Below, piece after piece: positions 34,218-43,058 of a stretch of 64,000 nt of DNA; position 1 is the first letter of the stretch; each line of letters starts with the position of its first letter. The translations under genes and the position numbers were made by a program. The stretch lies in NCBI GenBank assembly GCA_016710015.1, contig JADJLR010000008.1:1-64000 (forward strand). Reading direction: 5' to 3'. The notes under the pieces were generated by a model. The model was not told where the DNA came from and did no database searches. It saw only the letters and a list, made by a program, of their open reading frames with translations. Origin of the DNA: Flavobacteriales bacterium (lineage in GTDB: Bacteria; Bacteroidota; Bacteroidia; Flavobacteriales_F; PHOS-HE28).

Positions 34218-34522
34218 TCATCTACAACGTCACCGTCAATGTGGATCTCGATGTCCATGACCAATGGCTGCAATGGATGAAGGCCACTCACCTTCCCGAT
34301 GTGATGGCCACTGGCCTTTTCCTGGACCAACGGATGTGCCGGGTGCTGGCGGAGGATGAGGGCGGGCTCACCTATGCTGTGCAATACACCTGTGCGGATA
34401 TGGCGGCCTACGAACGCTACCGCGCTGAACACGCGAAACGCTTGCAAGCAGAGACCGAAAAGCAATTCGGAGGCAAGTTCGTGGCCTTCCGCACACTTCT
34501 AGAAGTGATCCATACCAGTTGA
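34214..34522 (+). CDS. DUF4286 family protein
   Basis: A 102-residue ferredoxin-like alpha/beta protein: MIIYNVTVNVDLDVHDQWLQ, then HLPDVMATGLFLDQRMCRVL, GGLTYAVQYTCADMAAYERY and FGGKFVAFRTLLEV. The family is found almost only in Bacteroidetes and commonly precedes rsmA, as here. Function unknown. Both ends overlap neighbouring genes. Confidence 0.85.
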   Translation: MIIYNVTVNVDLDVHDQWLQWMKATHLPDVMATGLFLDQRMCRVLAEDEGGLTYAVQYTCADMAAYERYRAEHAKRLQAETEKQFGGKFVAFRTLLEVIHTS

Positions 34523-35286
34523 TGCAGGTGCGCGCAAAGAAGCACCTCGGTCAACATTTCCTTCGCGAAGACGGCACCGCAGAACGCATCGTTGAAAGCC
34601 TCACCGGCCACGGCGACTACCACCACGTGGTGGAAATAGGTCCAGGCACCGGTGCGCTAACGAAGCACTTGATCCACCGTCCTGACACCCACTTGGCGTG
34701 TTACGAAGTGGATACTGATTCGGTCCGCTACCTACACGCTCATTACCCCGACCTCGATGTGCGCGAAAGCGACTTCCTGCGCATGGACCCGGATTCCATC
34801 ACACCGGGCCCCATCGCAGTGATCGGCAACTTCCCGTACAACATCAGCACGGAGATCGTCTTCAAAGTTCTGGCCCATCGTGATCGCTTTCCGGAACTCG
34901 TGGGCATGTTCCAAAAGGAAGTCGCTGACCGGTTCTGTAGCGGCCCCGGCAACAGAACGTACGGCATCACGAGTGTGATCGCCCAGGTCTGGTACGATAT
35001 GGAAGTGCTCTTCATTGTGGAACCGCACCAATTCATTCCACCACCCAAGGTCCGGAGTGCCGTGATCCGCATGCGTCGGAACAGCACCACCTCCATACCG
35101 GTGGATGAGAAACTCCTTGTCCGCGTCGTGAAGGCGGCGTTCAACCAACGGCGCAAGACCTTGCACAATGCCTTGAAAGGCTTCCCAAACCTACCCAACG
35201 GGGTTCCTTCGGAGTTCGCCAAGAAGCGCGCGGAGCAACTGACCGTGGAGGATTTCATTGCATTGACCGCGGTATGTTCGGACTAG
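34522..35286 (+). CDS. rsmA: 16S rRNA (adenine(1518)-N6/adenine(1519)-N6)-dimethyltransferase
   Basis: Dimethylates two adjacent adenines in the 3' terminal hairpin of 16S rRNA. 254 residues: KKHLGQHFLRE at the N-terminus, SAM-binding EIGPGTGALTKHL, the catalytic NFPYNIST motif, FQKEVADRF, and C-terminal FNQRRKTLHNALKGF. I use ATG 34522, which overlaps the preceding TGA by one base, over the TTG at 34519. Confidence 0.95.
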   Translation: MQVRAKKHLGQHFLREDGTAERIVESLTGHGDYHHVVEIGPGTGALTKHLIHRPDTHLACYEVDTDSVRYLHAHYPDLDVRESDFLRMDPDSITPGPIAVIGNFPYNISTEIVFKVLAHRDRFPELVGMFQKEVADRFCSGPGNRTYGITSVIAQVWYDMEVLFIVEPHQFIPPPKVRSAVIRMRRNSTTSIPVDEKLLVRVVKAAFNQRRKTLHNALKGFPNLPNGVPSEFAKKRAEQLTVEDFIALTAVCSD

Positions 35287-35306
35287 TGCAGCCTGACAGG
35301 TCTTCG

Positions 35307-35314
35307 TAGCTTCG
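35307..35314 (+). promoter_or_regulatory. Putative -7 element for mgtE
   Basis: TAGCTTCG, matching TAnnTTCG, 21 nt before ATG 35336. Confidence 0.35.
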
Positions 35315-35335
35315 CGCGGCCCAAGGCCCAGGCTC

Positions 35336-36703
35336 ATGTCATTCACCATCACAAAGCCGCTCATCGACACGCTGCGTGCCGATGTGGAGTTGGGCCGCGA
35401 CTCGGCCATTCAGGGTGTGCTCACTGATCTGCATCCGGCCGATATCGCCGCCGTGCTGGATCGCTTGCAGTTGGATGAAGCTGTGTACGTGTACCGCCTG
35501 CTCGAAAGCGAGGAAGCCGCCGACGTGCTCCTTGAATTGAACGAGGATCGGCGCGAAGATCTACTGAACTCCCTGACCAGCCGAGAGATCGCTGAGGATG
35601 TATTGGAACACATCGATTCGGATGATGCCGCCGACGTCATGGGCGACCTTTCCGAGGACAAGCAACGCGAGGTGATCGCTTTGCTCGAGGACCAAGAGCA
35701 GCGGGAAGACATCGAGGAGTTGCTTTCCTACAAGGAGGGTACGGCAGGAGCCCTCATGGCGAAGGAGTTGGTGAGCGTGCGCACCGATTGGTCCGTAGCA
35801 CGTGCGATCGTTGAAATGCGGCGTCAAGCCCAAGAGGTGGATCACGTTTACACGGTCTATGTCGTGGACAAGGACGAACGCTTAGCGGGTATCCTTCCCT
35901 TGAAGGACCTGCTCTTTGGTGCAGAAAGCACCCGCACGTTGATCAAACACTTGATCGAACCCGAAGTCGTTTCCGTGAATACCGATACCGATGTGGAGGA
36001 AGTGGTGCAACGCATGAAGAAGTACGACGCTGTGGTACTTCCTGTGGTAGACACGAATGGTTTGCTCGTTGGCCGCATCACCTTCGATGATGTGATGGAT
36101 GTGATGACCGAAGAGGCCGAAGAGGATTACCAGTTGGCCAGCGGTATCAGCGAAGATGTGGATGCCACGGACAGCCCGTTGGTTCAACTCCGTGCGCGTC
36201 TTCCTTGGCTGTTGATCGGCATGGTCGGAGGGATCGTTTCCTCGCGCATCATTGCCCAATACGAGGGACAATTGCGCATCGATCCCACCATGGCCTTCTT
36301 CATGCCACTGATCGCGGCGACGGCCGGGAACGTCGGTGTACAGTCCTCCGCGATCGTGGTGCAGGGACTCGCTTCCGGAAGCATGGGGAACTTGGCTCTG
36401 CTTCCGCGCATGTGGAAGGAATTGCGCGTTGCCGTGCTCTCCGCCACCGTCTGTGCGGCAGTGATCTTCGGGATCAACCTCGCGCTACAACAAAGCCAAG
36501 CGTTGACCTACACAGTGAGCATCGCCTTGTTCAGTGTGATCCTGACCGCCGCGATGTTCGGAACTGTGATCCCCTTGCTATTGAACCGCTTGAAAGTGGA
36601 TCCCGCTCTGGCCACAGGTCCCTTCGTGACCACGTTGAACGACATCATCGGCCTGCTCACCTACTTCACCGTGGGCCACTTCATGTACGACCTCTTCCCC
36701 TGA
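35336..36703 (+). CDS. mgtE: Magnesium transporter MgtE
   Basis: A gated Mg2+ channel of the inner membrane. 455 residues: N-terminal superhelical N domain (HPADIAAVLDRLQLDEAVYV, then LLELNEDRREDLLNSL), tandem CBS domains (about 130-260, including VDHVYTVYVVDKDERLAGIL and AVVLPVVDTNGLLVGRITFD), and five transmembrane helices from LPWLLIGMVGGIVSSRII to LLTYFTVGHFMYDLF. The pore region holds AATAGNVGVQSSAIVVQG and the last helix motif TTLNDIIGLLTYF. CBS and N domains sense cytosolic Mg2+ in the family. Confidence 0.95.
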   Translation: MSFTITKPLIDTLRADVELGRDSAIQGVLTDLHPADIAAVLDRLQLDEAVYVYRLLESEEAADVLLELNEDRREDLLNSLTSREIAEDVLEHIDSDDAADVMGDLSEDKQREVIALLEDQEQREDIEELLSYKEGTAGALMAKELVSVRTDWSVARAIVEMRRQAQEVDHVYTVYVVDKDERLAGILPLKDLLFGAESTRTLIKHLIEPEVVSVNTDTDVEEVVQRMKKYDAVVLPVVDTNGLLVGRITFDDVMDVMTEEAEEDYQLASGISEDVDATDSPLVQLRARLPWLLIGMVGGIVSSRIIAQYEGQLRIDPTMAFFMPLIAATAGNVGVQSSAIVVQGLASGSMGNLALLPRMWKELRVAVLSATVCAAVIFGINLALQQSQALTYTVSIALFSVILTAAMFGTVIPLLLNRLKVDPALATGPFVTTLNDIIGLLTYFTVGHFMYDLFP

Positions 36704-36710
36704 TCCCTGT

Positions 36711-37676
36711 ATGGACGGGATGAAACACATGCGCATTGGCATCGCTGAGATCGTACATCCGGAATTGGCGGCGAAACTGACCCGTGCAGGTCATACGTGC
36801 ATCCCATTGCATGCCATGAGCGCACATGACCGGATAGCACAACTGAGCAACTTGGAGGGGATCGTCGTGCGCAGCCGGATCGTGGATGCGGCGTTCATGG
36901 ATCAGTGTTCGAACCTACGCTTCGTGGGTCGTGTGGGCGCTGGTATCGAGAATATCGACGCTGCCTATTGCAGAAAGAAAGGGATCCATGTGCTCAATTC
37001 ACCGGAAGGCAACCGGGATGGCGTTGGTGAGAGCTGCGTGATGCTGTTGCTCGCCTTGATGAAGCTACTGGTCCCCGCAAACATGGCCGTGCGGGCCGGA
37101 CTTTGGCCGCGTGAAGCACTGCGCGGAACGGACCTGCGCGGCAAGACCGTGGGCATCATCGGCTTCGGTCAGATGGGCAGTGCATTCGCCGAGAAGTTGC
37201 GCGGATTCGGCGTACGCGTGCTCGGACACGACAAGTACCGGAGCGGCTTCGCACGGGCGGGCCTGGAGGAATGCGAACTGGATGAAGTGCTTCGCGAAAG
37301 CGACGTGATCAGCTTCCATCTTCCATTGAACGGCGAGACGCGCTACTATGCCAATGCAGCGTTCTTTGCTAGGTTGAAGAAACCCGTCCGCGTGCTCAAC
37401 ACCTCTCGCGGAGCGGTCCTGAACACGCGCGATCTGCTCGATGCCATCGATACCGGTAAAGTGATCGCCGCCGCGTTGGATGTCCTGGAATTCGAACGTC
37501 CGGAACTCGATGGGTTGGACCCATCAATGGACCCCGCAACGTATGATCGCCTCATTCACCACGACCGCGTCTTGCTCACACCGCACATCGCCGGCGTAAC
37601 ACACGAAGGCAAATTCAAAATGGCCGACGTGCTCGCCGATAAGATCCTCCATCTCTTTCCCAATGGCACTACCTGA
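36711..37676 (+). CDS. D-2-hydroxyacid dehydrogenase (phosphoglycerate dehydrogenase-like)
   Basis: A 321-residue NAD-dependent D-isomer-specific dehydrogenase. Rossmann motif GKTVGIIGFGQMGSAFAEKL; catalytic Arg in VLNTSRGAVLNTRDLLDAID, Glu in the LDVLEFERPEL region and His in LTPHIAGVTHEGK. It lacks a C-terminal ACT domain, as in short SerA-like enzymes. Substrate could be 3-phosphoglycerate or another 2-hydroxyacid. Starts at 36711, 36720 or 36729 are all possible; the last (MRIGIAEIV) leaves the cleanest fold. Confidence 0.88.
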   Translation: MDGMKHMRIGIAEIVHPELAAKLTRAGHTCIPLHAMSAHDRIAQLSNLEGIVVRSRIVDAAFMDQCSNLRFVGRVGAGIENIDAAYCRKKGIHVLNSPEGNRDGVGESCVMLLLALMKLLVPANMAVRAGLWPREALRGTDLRGKTVGIIGFGQMGSAFAEKLRGFGVRVLGHDKYRSGFARAGLEECELDEVLRESDVISFHLPLNGETRYYANAAFFARLKKPVRVLNTSRGAVLNTRDLLDAIDTGKVIAAALDVLEFERPELDGLDPSMDPATYDRLIHHDRVLLTPHIAGVTHEGKFKMADVLADKILHLFPNGTT

Positions 37677-38562
37677 ACGCTGCGTGATCGTTTGCGCCAT
37701 CACCCTCTCCGCCTGCATGCCCCAGAAGAACCTGCACCCCGATATCCACGGACACCGCGGTTGCCGGGGGCTACTTCCGGAGAATAGCATTCCTGCGTTC
37801 CTGAAAGCCACGGAGATCGGTTGCGATTATTTGGAAATGGATGTGGTGGTGAGTCAGGATGGGCATCTGGTGATCTCACATGAGCCGTGGATGGATCATC
37901 GCATCTGCCTCACCCCGGACGATGAGCCCATCAGCAAAGCGAACGAACGCTCCCACAACCTCTACCGTATGTCGGCGTTCGACATTCGCAAGTATGACTG
38001 CGGATCACTCGAACATCCGGATTTTCCGAAGCAGAAGCAGCGTTCAACGTACAAGCCCTTGCTGGCCGATATGGTGGAGCAGGTGGATGAGCACGCCATG
38101 ATGAGCAGTGTTGCAATTCCCTCGTTCAACATCGAGATCAAGAGCGATCCGGAACTCTATGGAACATTCCAACCGCAACCACTGGAGTTCGCGCACATCG
38201 TGATCAACACCTTGGACTCCATCGGCATCACCGATCGATGCATGCTGCAATCCTTCGATACGGCCATCCTCGAGGTGATCCACGCCGAACGACCTGAGAT
38301 CCCACTGGCCTACCTCGTGGAAGGACATGGCACGTTGGAAGAGGATCTGGCGAAGCTCTCCTTCCAGCCAAGCATCTACAGCCCGCAATTCGCGATGGCA
38401 GATGATACACTTTTGCAAGCGATCCGCGCTAAAGGCATGGAGCTCGTGGTCTGGACGGTGAATGACCCAGCGGACATCAGGCGGATGTTGGAACTGGGCG
38501 TGGATGGCATCATCAGCGATTACCCGAACCGCGTGATCGCGATCCAGGACGGACTGGAGTGA
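37663..38562 (+). CDS. Glycerophosphodiester phosphodiesterase, lipoprotein
   Basis: Hydrolyses glycerophosphodiesters to glycerol-3-phosphate and alcohol. 299 residues. The N-terminus ends in a lipobox (ITLSACMPQ, Cys19), indicating envelope anchoring. The GDPD TIM barrel shows HGHRGCRGLLPENS (catalytic His plus metal Glu), YLEMDVVVSQDGHLVISHEP and C-terminal VVWTVNDPADIRRMLELGVD with GIISDYP. It overlaps the dehydrogenase end by 14 nt and ends directly against the convergent HPt-like gene (no gap). Confidence 0.92.
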   Translation: MALPERCVIVCAITLSACMPQKNLHPDIHGHRGCRGLLPENSIPAFLKATEIGCDYLEMDVVVSQDGHLVISHEPWMDHRICLTPDDEPISKANERSHNLYRMSAFDIRKYDCGSLEHPDFPKQKQRSTYKPLLADMVEQVDEHAMMSSVAIPSFNIEIKSDPELYGTFQPQPLEFAHIVINTLDSIGITDRCMLQSFDTAILEVIHAERPEIPLAYLVEGHGTLEEDLAKLSFQPSIYSPQFAMADDTLLQAIRAKGMELVVWTVNDPADIRRMLELGVDGIISDYPNRVIAIQDGLE

Positions 38563-39588
38563 TCACCCCCGAAGCCGTGCTTCGATCGCTGCTTCCAACC
38601 GATCCAGGTCCGTATTCCATTTCAACTCCTCCGCATGCGCCGCTGGTCGGGTGATCGCAGCACACAACTCGGCAAGTGTTTCGTCCGTCGCGACCAATTG
38701 CGGCTTCAACGTGTGTACTACACGCACCACTTTCTCATGGTCACCGCGTCCGCGCGCTTCACGCAACGTGCTTAACCGCTCTGGGATCCGCTTCCGGAAC
38801 ATGGCCGTAACGGTCTCATCCACCGGGACCGTGGTTTCTGCAACAACGGGTGGCTCCTCCCATTTCGACTCCCGTTGGATCACTTGCTCCGGACTTCGCA
38901 CTCGGTTCGCTGGCACGATCTTCGAAGCAGCGACCTCCGCACGTAACAAAGCCATTTCCGATCGTGCCTTCCGAACAAGACGGCCCGTTCGCAGCAACAA
39001 CACTACCACCACTAGGACGGCAACCACCGCGACCAATAGCGCGATGACCATCCAGCGCTTCCTGAGATCCTGCTGACGAGTCGCCGCCTCCTCAACCTCC
39101 AGTTGCCGCAACATGTCTGCCCGAATGGTCGCCCTATGCGCTTCCTTGGCAGCAGCCAACAAACTATCCGTTCGTGCCGCCGAACGTTCTGCCTCTTTTA
39201 GGTAGCGCACATGGTCCAAAGCGATCACTTGCATCGCCTGTACATGTGCCTTGCGATGATCCTTCACCTTCGCATAGGCTTGGGACAAGTAGGTACGCGT
39301 GGCGATCTCGTCCATCAAGCGATCGGTGCTCTGCGCCAGTGCTGCACCTTCCTCCAGGATCCGGATGGCCTCCCGAGGCTTCACCAAGGTGGACAAATGC
39401 AATCGCACGGCGATCGCCATGGGCACGTCTTCCGCAGAGTCGGCCTTGTGCAAAAGCAGCCGTTGCTCGGCCGCAGCACGCTGCAAGCTGTCCGTTGCTT
39501 GTCGAGTGGATCGACCTATTGCTGCGAACGGGATCAGCAATACGCAAAGGACCGGAACGATCGAACGTAGGTGTATGCGCTGGAACAT
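38563..39588 (-). CDS. Single-pass membrane protein with C-terminal HPt-like domain
   Basis: 341 residues: N-terminal signal/anchor (VPVLCVLLIPFAAIG), an exported helical region resembling TPRs (residues 30-170), one strong transmembrane segment (180-200, VIALLVAVVAVLVVVVLLL), and a cytoplasmic C-terminus. Residues 270-341 resemble a histidine phosphotransfer domain: FRKRIPERLSTLREARGRGD, then VVRVVHTLKPQLVATD with His292 in the H-x-L-K position; the following Gly of the usual HxLKG is Pro. No kinase or receiver domain is present. It lies 12 nt after the aspartate kinase stop. The HPt assignment is by motif only. Confidence 0.6.
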   Translation of the reverse strand: MFQRIHLRSIVPVLCVLLIPFAAIGRSTRQATDSLQRAAAEQRLLLHKADSAEDVPMAIAVRLHLSTLVKPREAIRILEEGAALAQSTDRLMDEIATRTYLSQAYAKVKDHRKAHVQAMQVIALDHVRYLKEAERSAARTDSLLAAAKEAHRATIRADMLRQLEVEEAATRQQDLRKRWMVIALLVAVVAVLVVVVLLLRTGRLVRKARSEMALLRAEVAASKIVPANRVRSPEQVIQRESKWEEPPVVAETTVPVDETVTAMFRKRIPERLSTLREARGRGDHEKVVRVVHTLKPQLVATDETLAELCAAITRPAAHAEELKWNTDLDRLEAAIEARLRG

Positions 39589-39600
39589 CGTGATGTGCGT

Positions 39601-40854
39601 TCAATGAACAACGAAACGTGCTGTGCTTCTGCTGCGCTGCTCCACAAGCACTTCCCTATTGGCGGTGAGCCGTACGAGCGTTGCTTCATCATAATGCCGA
39701 ACCGTGATCAGTTCGCAGCTCTCGTTGTACCGCACTTCGTACGCCTGGCCCAGCGCGTCGATCAGCTCCCGACTGCGCGGCGAATCATCTACTACCACGC
39801 TGAAGGCCACGGCACTGTTCTGCATCAGATCGATACGAACGTTCCGCTTCGCGAAGAGCTTGAAGATGTCGCTCAGGTTTTCCTCGACGATGAAGCTGAG
39901 ATCACGTGGAGTGATGCTGATGAGCAATTGTTTGGATTTGATGATGAACGACGGGATCAAGGAGTCGTTCTCGCTATGCGCATCGATCACGCTGCCCGGT
40001 GCCGCCATGTCCTTGAAGGACCGAACGTACAACGGGATCTGCTTCTTCTGTAGCGGTTGCAAGGTGCGTGGATGGATCACGCTGGCTCCGAAATAACTCA
40101 ACTCGATCGCTTCGCGGTAGCTGATGTGGCCGAGCAACTTGGTGTCTGGAAAACGATTCGGGTCGGCGTTGAACATGCCGGGCACATCCTTCCAGATCGT
40201 AACGCTCTCGGCATCCAAGAGGTACGCGAAAATGGCCGCAGAGAAGTCCGAACCTTCGCGGCCAAGTGTCGTCGTTGTGCCCTCCGATGAAGCACCGATG
40301 AAGCCCTGCGTTACGATACGCTTCGGTGTGCCTTCCACTTCCGAAAGCAGCGTCGATGCACGGCGCTCGGAGGTGGACCAATCGACCCCTGCGCGGCGGT
40401 ATTGTTCATCGGTACGAATGATGGTGCGGGCATCCACCCATGCATTCCCAATGCCCATCGCTTTCAGGTGAGCACTCACGATCAACGTGCTCCATACCTC
40501 GCCAAAGGCGACAATGCCGTCGTAGTCACGATCCACGTTGCCCACTGTTGGCTTCTCCAAGAGCGTGCGAAGGCTGTCGAAGTTCAATACCAGTTCCGCC
40601 GCCGCTGCGATATCCTCAGGTGCCACCTCTGCCAGTACCGCAAGGTGATCTCGACGCAGCGCTTCGAACATGGCCTTGGTGTCCCTGCCATCACAGTAGG
40701 ACCACACGATGGCTTCCAAGGCATTGGTGGTCTTCCCCATCGCGCTTACGATGATCACCAGATCGTCCAAGGCGTAAGGCTTCACCACACGGGCGAGGTT
40801 GCGTACGCCTTCCGCATCCCGCACACTCGCACCACCGAACTTGAACACTTTCAT
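39601..40854 (-). CDS. Aspartate kinase
   Basis: Phosphorylates aspartate, the first step to Lys, Thr, Met and diaminopimelate. 417 residues, monofunctional: MKVFKFGGASVRDAEGVRNL (K-F-G-G-[AS]-S motif), GFIGASSEGTTTTLGREGSD, and two C-terminal ACT regions (LLISITPRDLSFIVEENLSD, then RIDLMQNSAVAFSVVVDD) that suggest allosteric control. ATG 40854 overlaps the GNAT stop by 4 nt (ATGA), making the GNAT-kinase pair coupled. Confidence 0.94.
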   Translation of the reverse strand: MKVFKFGGASVRDAEGVRNLARVVKPYALDDLVIIVSAMGKTTNALEAIVWSYCDGRDTKAMFEALRRDHLAVLAEVAPEDIAAAAELVLNFDSLRTLLEKPTVGNVDRDYDGIVAFGEVWSTLIVSAHLKAMGIGNAWVDARTIIRTDEQYRRAGVDWSTSERRASTLLSEVEGTPKRIVTQGFIGASSEGTTTTLGREGSDFSAAIFAYLLDAESVTIWKDVPGMFNADPNRFPDTKLLGHISYREAIELSYFGASVIHPRTLQPLQKKQIPLYVRSFKDMAAPGSVIDAHSENDSLIPSFIIKSKQLLISITPRDLSFIVEENLSDIFKLFAKRNVRIDLMQNSAVAFSVVVDDSPRSRELIDALGQAYEVRYNESCELITVRHYDEATLVRLTANREVLVEQRSRSTARFVVH

Positions 40855-41327
40855 TGCGTTGCGATCTTCTTCAGTTCTTCCAATTCGAGCGAACCATTCA
40901 CCCATTGGGGATCCAATGCCGAACCAAACCGTTCATAGAAACGAATAGCATCCGTATTCCAATCCAACACTTGCCAGAGCATGCCTGCGTAGTCCTTCTC
41001 CACAGCGTATTCCGCACATGCCCGAAAAAGTTTCTCCCCGATCCGTTGACCGCGTGCATTCTCCGTGACCACGATGTCCTCGAGGTACAAGCGACGGCCC
41101 TTCCACGTGCTGTATCGCTCGTAGCAGATGGCCAAGCCGACGGTTTCCTTCTCGTTCTCCGCCACCCATCCCACCCAAACCGGATCAGGCCCGAAGCCTG
41201 CATCCTGCATGTGTTCCAACGTTACCGTGACAGCTTCAGGTTCTTTTTCGAAGACGGCCAATTCCCGCACCAACTCCAGCATTCGCGGCACATCAGCGGG
41301 TTCGGCCCTGCGTATCCTCACATTCAT
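40851..41327 (-). CDS. GNAT family N-acetyltransferase
   Basis: 158 residues with the GNAT fold: MNVRIRRAEPADVPRMLELV, GWVAENEKETVGLAICYERY, LYLEDIVVTENARGQRIGEK (acetyl-CoA pyrophosphate loop RGQRIG), and NTDAIRFYERFGS. The arrangement resembles diamine/thialysine acetyltransferases, but the substrate is not determinable from sequence. It is first of the GNAT-kinase-HPt run and divergent from fbp. ATG 41327 lies only 6 nt from a promoter-like octamer. Confidence 0.88.
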   Translation of the reverse strand: MNVRIRRAEPADVPRMLELVRELAVFEKEPEAVTVTLEHMQDAGFGPDPVWVGWVAENEKETVGLAICYERYSTWKGRRLYLEDIVVTENARGQRIGEKLFRACAEYAVEKDYAGMLWQVLDWNTDAIRFYERFGSALDPQWVNGSLELEELKKIATQ

Positions 41328-41333
41328 GGTGCC

Positions 41334-41359
41334 CAAAGATCGCTTACATCGGATATTTG
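41334..41359. promoter_or_regulatory. Divergent -7 elements of the GNAT operon and fbp
   Basis: Minus strand GATCTTTG (41334-41341) is 6 nt from the GNAT ATG; plus strand GATATTTG (41352-41359) is 63 nt before the fbp ATG. Each has one mismatch to TAnnTTTG. Confidence 0.35.
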
Positions 41360-41422
41360 CAACGAAGTAACTGACGGCAGGGTCATTTTCTGATCAACTG
41401 ACGTCCCGTTCACTGATCCGAA

Positions 41423-42385
41423 ATGGCCAACATCAAGACCCTCGCTGAGTTCATCACTGAACGTCAACACGAATTCACCTACGCTACCGGCGAATTGACA
41501 CAGTTGCTCACCAGCTTCCGCTTGGCGGGCAAAATGGTGAACCGCGAAGTGAACAAAGCAGGGCTGGCTGAAGACATCCTTGGCGCGCAAGGCACCGAGA
41601 ACGTACAGGGCGAACAGCAACAGAAATTGGACGTGTACGCCAACGACCTGTTCATTCGCCTATTACGGAGCCAAGGTGAAGTATGCGCGGTGGCGAGTGA
41701 AGAGAACGAGGAGATCGTCCATTTCGACAACGGTGGGAAATATGTGGTAACCATGGATCCGCTGGACGGCAGCAGCAACATCGATGTGAATGTGAGCATC
41801 GGGACGATCTTCAGCATCTACCGGCGGATCAGTGAAGGGCAGACGGCGACGATGGAGGATTTCATGCAGCCAGGCAACAAGCAAGTGGCAGCCGGCTATA
41901 TCATCTACGGAAGTAGTACCATGCTTGTGTACACCACGGGCCACGGTGTGAATGGCTTCACATTGGACCCGAGCATCGGCACCTTTTGCTTGAGCCACCC
42001 GAACATGACCACGCCCGAAGAAGGCAGGATCTACTCAGTGAACGAGGGGAACTACTACGACTTCAGCGATGGCGTACGCAACTACATCGACGACTGCAAG
42101 AAGCAGAAGATGAGCGGTCGCTATATCGGCAGTCTCGTGGCGGACTTCCACCGCAATTTGTTGAAAGGCGGGATCTACATGTATCCTGCGACAAAGAAGG
42201 ATCCGAAAGGAAAACTGCGACTGCTGTACGAGGCCAATACGCTTGCTATGATCGTGGAACAAGCAGGCGGCATAGCGACCGATGGTAAGACGCGCATTTT
42301 GGACCTGAAGCCAACGGAATTGCACCAACGTTGCCCGCTGTATATCGGCAGCAAGGGGATGGTGGAGAAGGCAATGAAGGGTTGA
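41423..42385 (+). CDS. fbp: Fructose-1,6-bisphosphatase, class I
   Basis: The gluconeogenic phosphatase that converts fructose-1,6-bisphosphate to fructose-6-phosphate. 320 residues: CAVASEENEEIVHF, metal site VTMDPLDGSSNIDVNVSIGT, then YSVNEGNYYDFSDGVRNYID, GRYIGSLVADFHRNLLKGG and LYEANTLAMIVEQAGGIATD. The length is near the 330 residues of class I enzymes. It stands alone after the divergent GNAT promoter region. Confidence 0.96.
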   Translation: MANIKTLAEFITERQHEFTYATGELTQLLTSFRLAGKMVNREVNKAGLAEDILGAQGTENVQGEQQQKLDVYANDLFIRLLRSQGEVCAVASEENEEIVHFDNGGKYVVTMDPLDGSSNIDVNVSIGTIFSIYRRISEGQTATMEDFMQPGNKQVAAGYIIYGSSTMLVYTTGHGVNGFTLDPSIGTFCLSHPNMTTPEEGRIYSVNEGNYYDFSDGVRNYIDDCKKQKMSGRYIGSLVADFHRNLLKGGIYMYPATKKDPKGKLRLLYEANTLAMIVEQAGGIATDGKTRILDLKPTELHQRCPLYIGSKGMVEKAMKG

Positions 42386-42541
42386 ACAAGGGCCCTATGG
42401 CTTGATCGGCGAATGGGTATTGCCTCATACCCACCAACGATTCGTGGCATGTACACCACTGTTGCGCCATGTCATGATCGCAAGGTCTCTGGAATGCAGC
42501 ACTGCATCGTTGTCGCTTTGGATCATCCTAGCCACGGAATA

Positions 42542-42549
42542 TAACTTCG
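42542..42549 (+). promoter_or_regulatory. -7 element deciding the start of the gene at 42567
   Basis: TAACTTCG, matching TAnnTTCG, 17 nt before ATG 42567. It lies inside the longer open frame that begins at 42402 and so favours the shorter start. The remaining intergenic stretch 42386-42541 shows nothing else recognisable. Confidence 0.35.
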
Positions 42550-42566
42550 TTCCATACCGAATACCC

Positions 42567-42965
42567 ATGCCACGGATCCCTATTCCAATTCCGGACATCC
42601 CGAAGACCAAGTCACACTTGGATCGTTGGTTCCGCAAACACGGCTTCATCGAGGCCCATTTCGAGCGAGGAACACTACGCGTTTCCACGGACCGGATGGG
42701 GGAGATCATCGTGTTCAAACTCAACATTCGCGCGGGATACGAAACACATTACAAGGTGACTACCGGAGGTGCACTCATCGTCTTCGAGACGCGTATCGAT
42801 ACCAGTGTTGTGGACTACGATGGATACTGTCCGCTGCTCTTGTTCGGGATCTGGAACAGGAAACTGGCTTTCAAGGAGAACGCAGGTGTGATGTTCAAGT
42901 ATCGTGCAGAAGGGTACGATCTAGAGCGTGAATTCCTCGGCTTTGCGCAAGAACTTGGGCGCTGA
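42567..42965 (+). CDS. Hypothetical protein
   Basis: 132 residues from MPRIPIPIPDIPKTKSHLDR, a proline-rich lead-in, then a compact alpha/beta protein with WFRKHGFIEAHFERGTLRVS, IIVFKLNIRAGYETHYKVTT, VDYDGYCPLLLFGIWNRKLA and a basic/acidic helical end. No signal peptide, membrane segment or named family recognised. Its stop codon lies within a 14-nt word that recurs directly in front of the next gene. Confidence 0.55.
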   Translation: MPRIPIPIPDIPKTKSHLDRWFRKHGFIEAHFERGTLRVSTDRMGEIIVFKLNIRAGYETHYKVTTGGALIVFETRIDTSVVDYDGYCPLLLFGIWNRKLAFKENAGVMFKYRAEGYDLEREFLGFAQELGR

Positions 42966-43047
42966 CCAACGACAAGTGTTGTTCTCGGCTGCTTCCGAGG
43001 GTCCGGGTGAACAAATGCACGCGTGTCGTGTACCGCTGACCAACGAC
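42960..43047 (+). repeat. 14-nt direct repeat around the intergenic region
   Basis: CGCTGACCAACGAC is present exactly at 42960-42973 (including the stop of the upstream gene) and at 43034-43047 (adjoining the promoter-like GACCTTTG of the downstream gene), 74 nt apart. Confidence 0.6.
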
Positions 43048-43052
43048 CTTTG
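43045..43052 (+). promoter_or_regulatory. Putative -7 element of the YCF48-repeat gene
   Basis: GACCTTTG, one mismatch to TAnnTTTG, 6 nt before ATG 43059, predicting an essentially leaderless mRNA. Confidence 0.35.
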
Positions 43053-43058
43053 CTCCAC

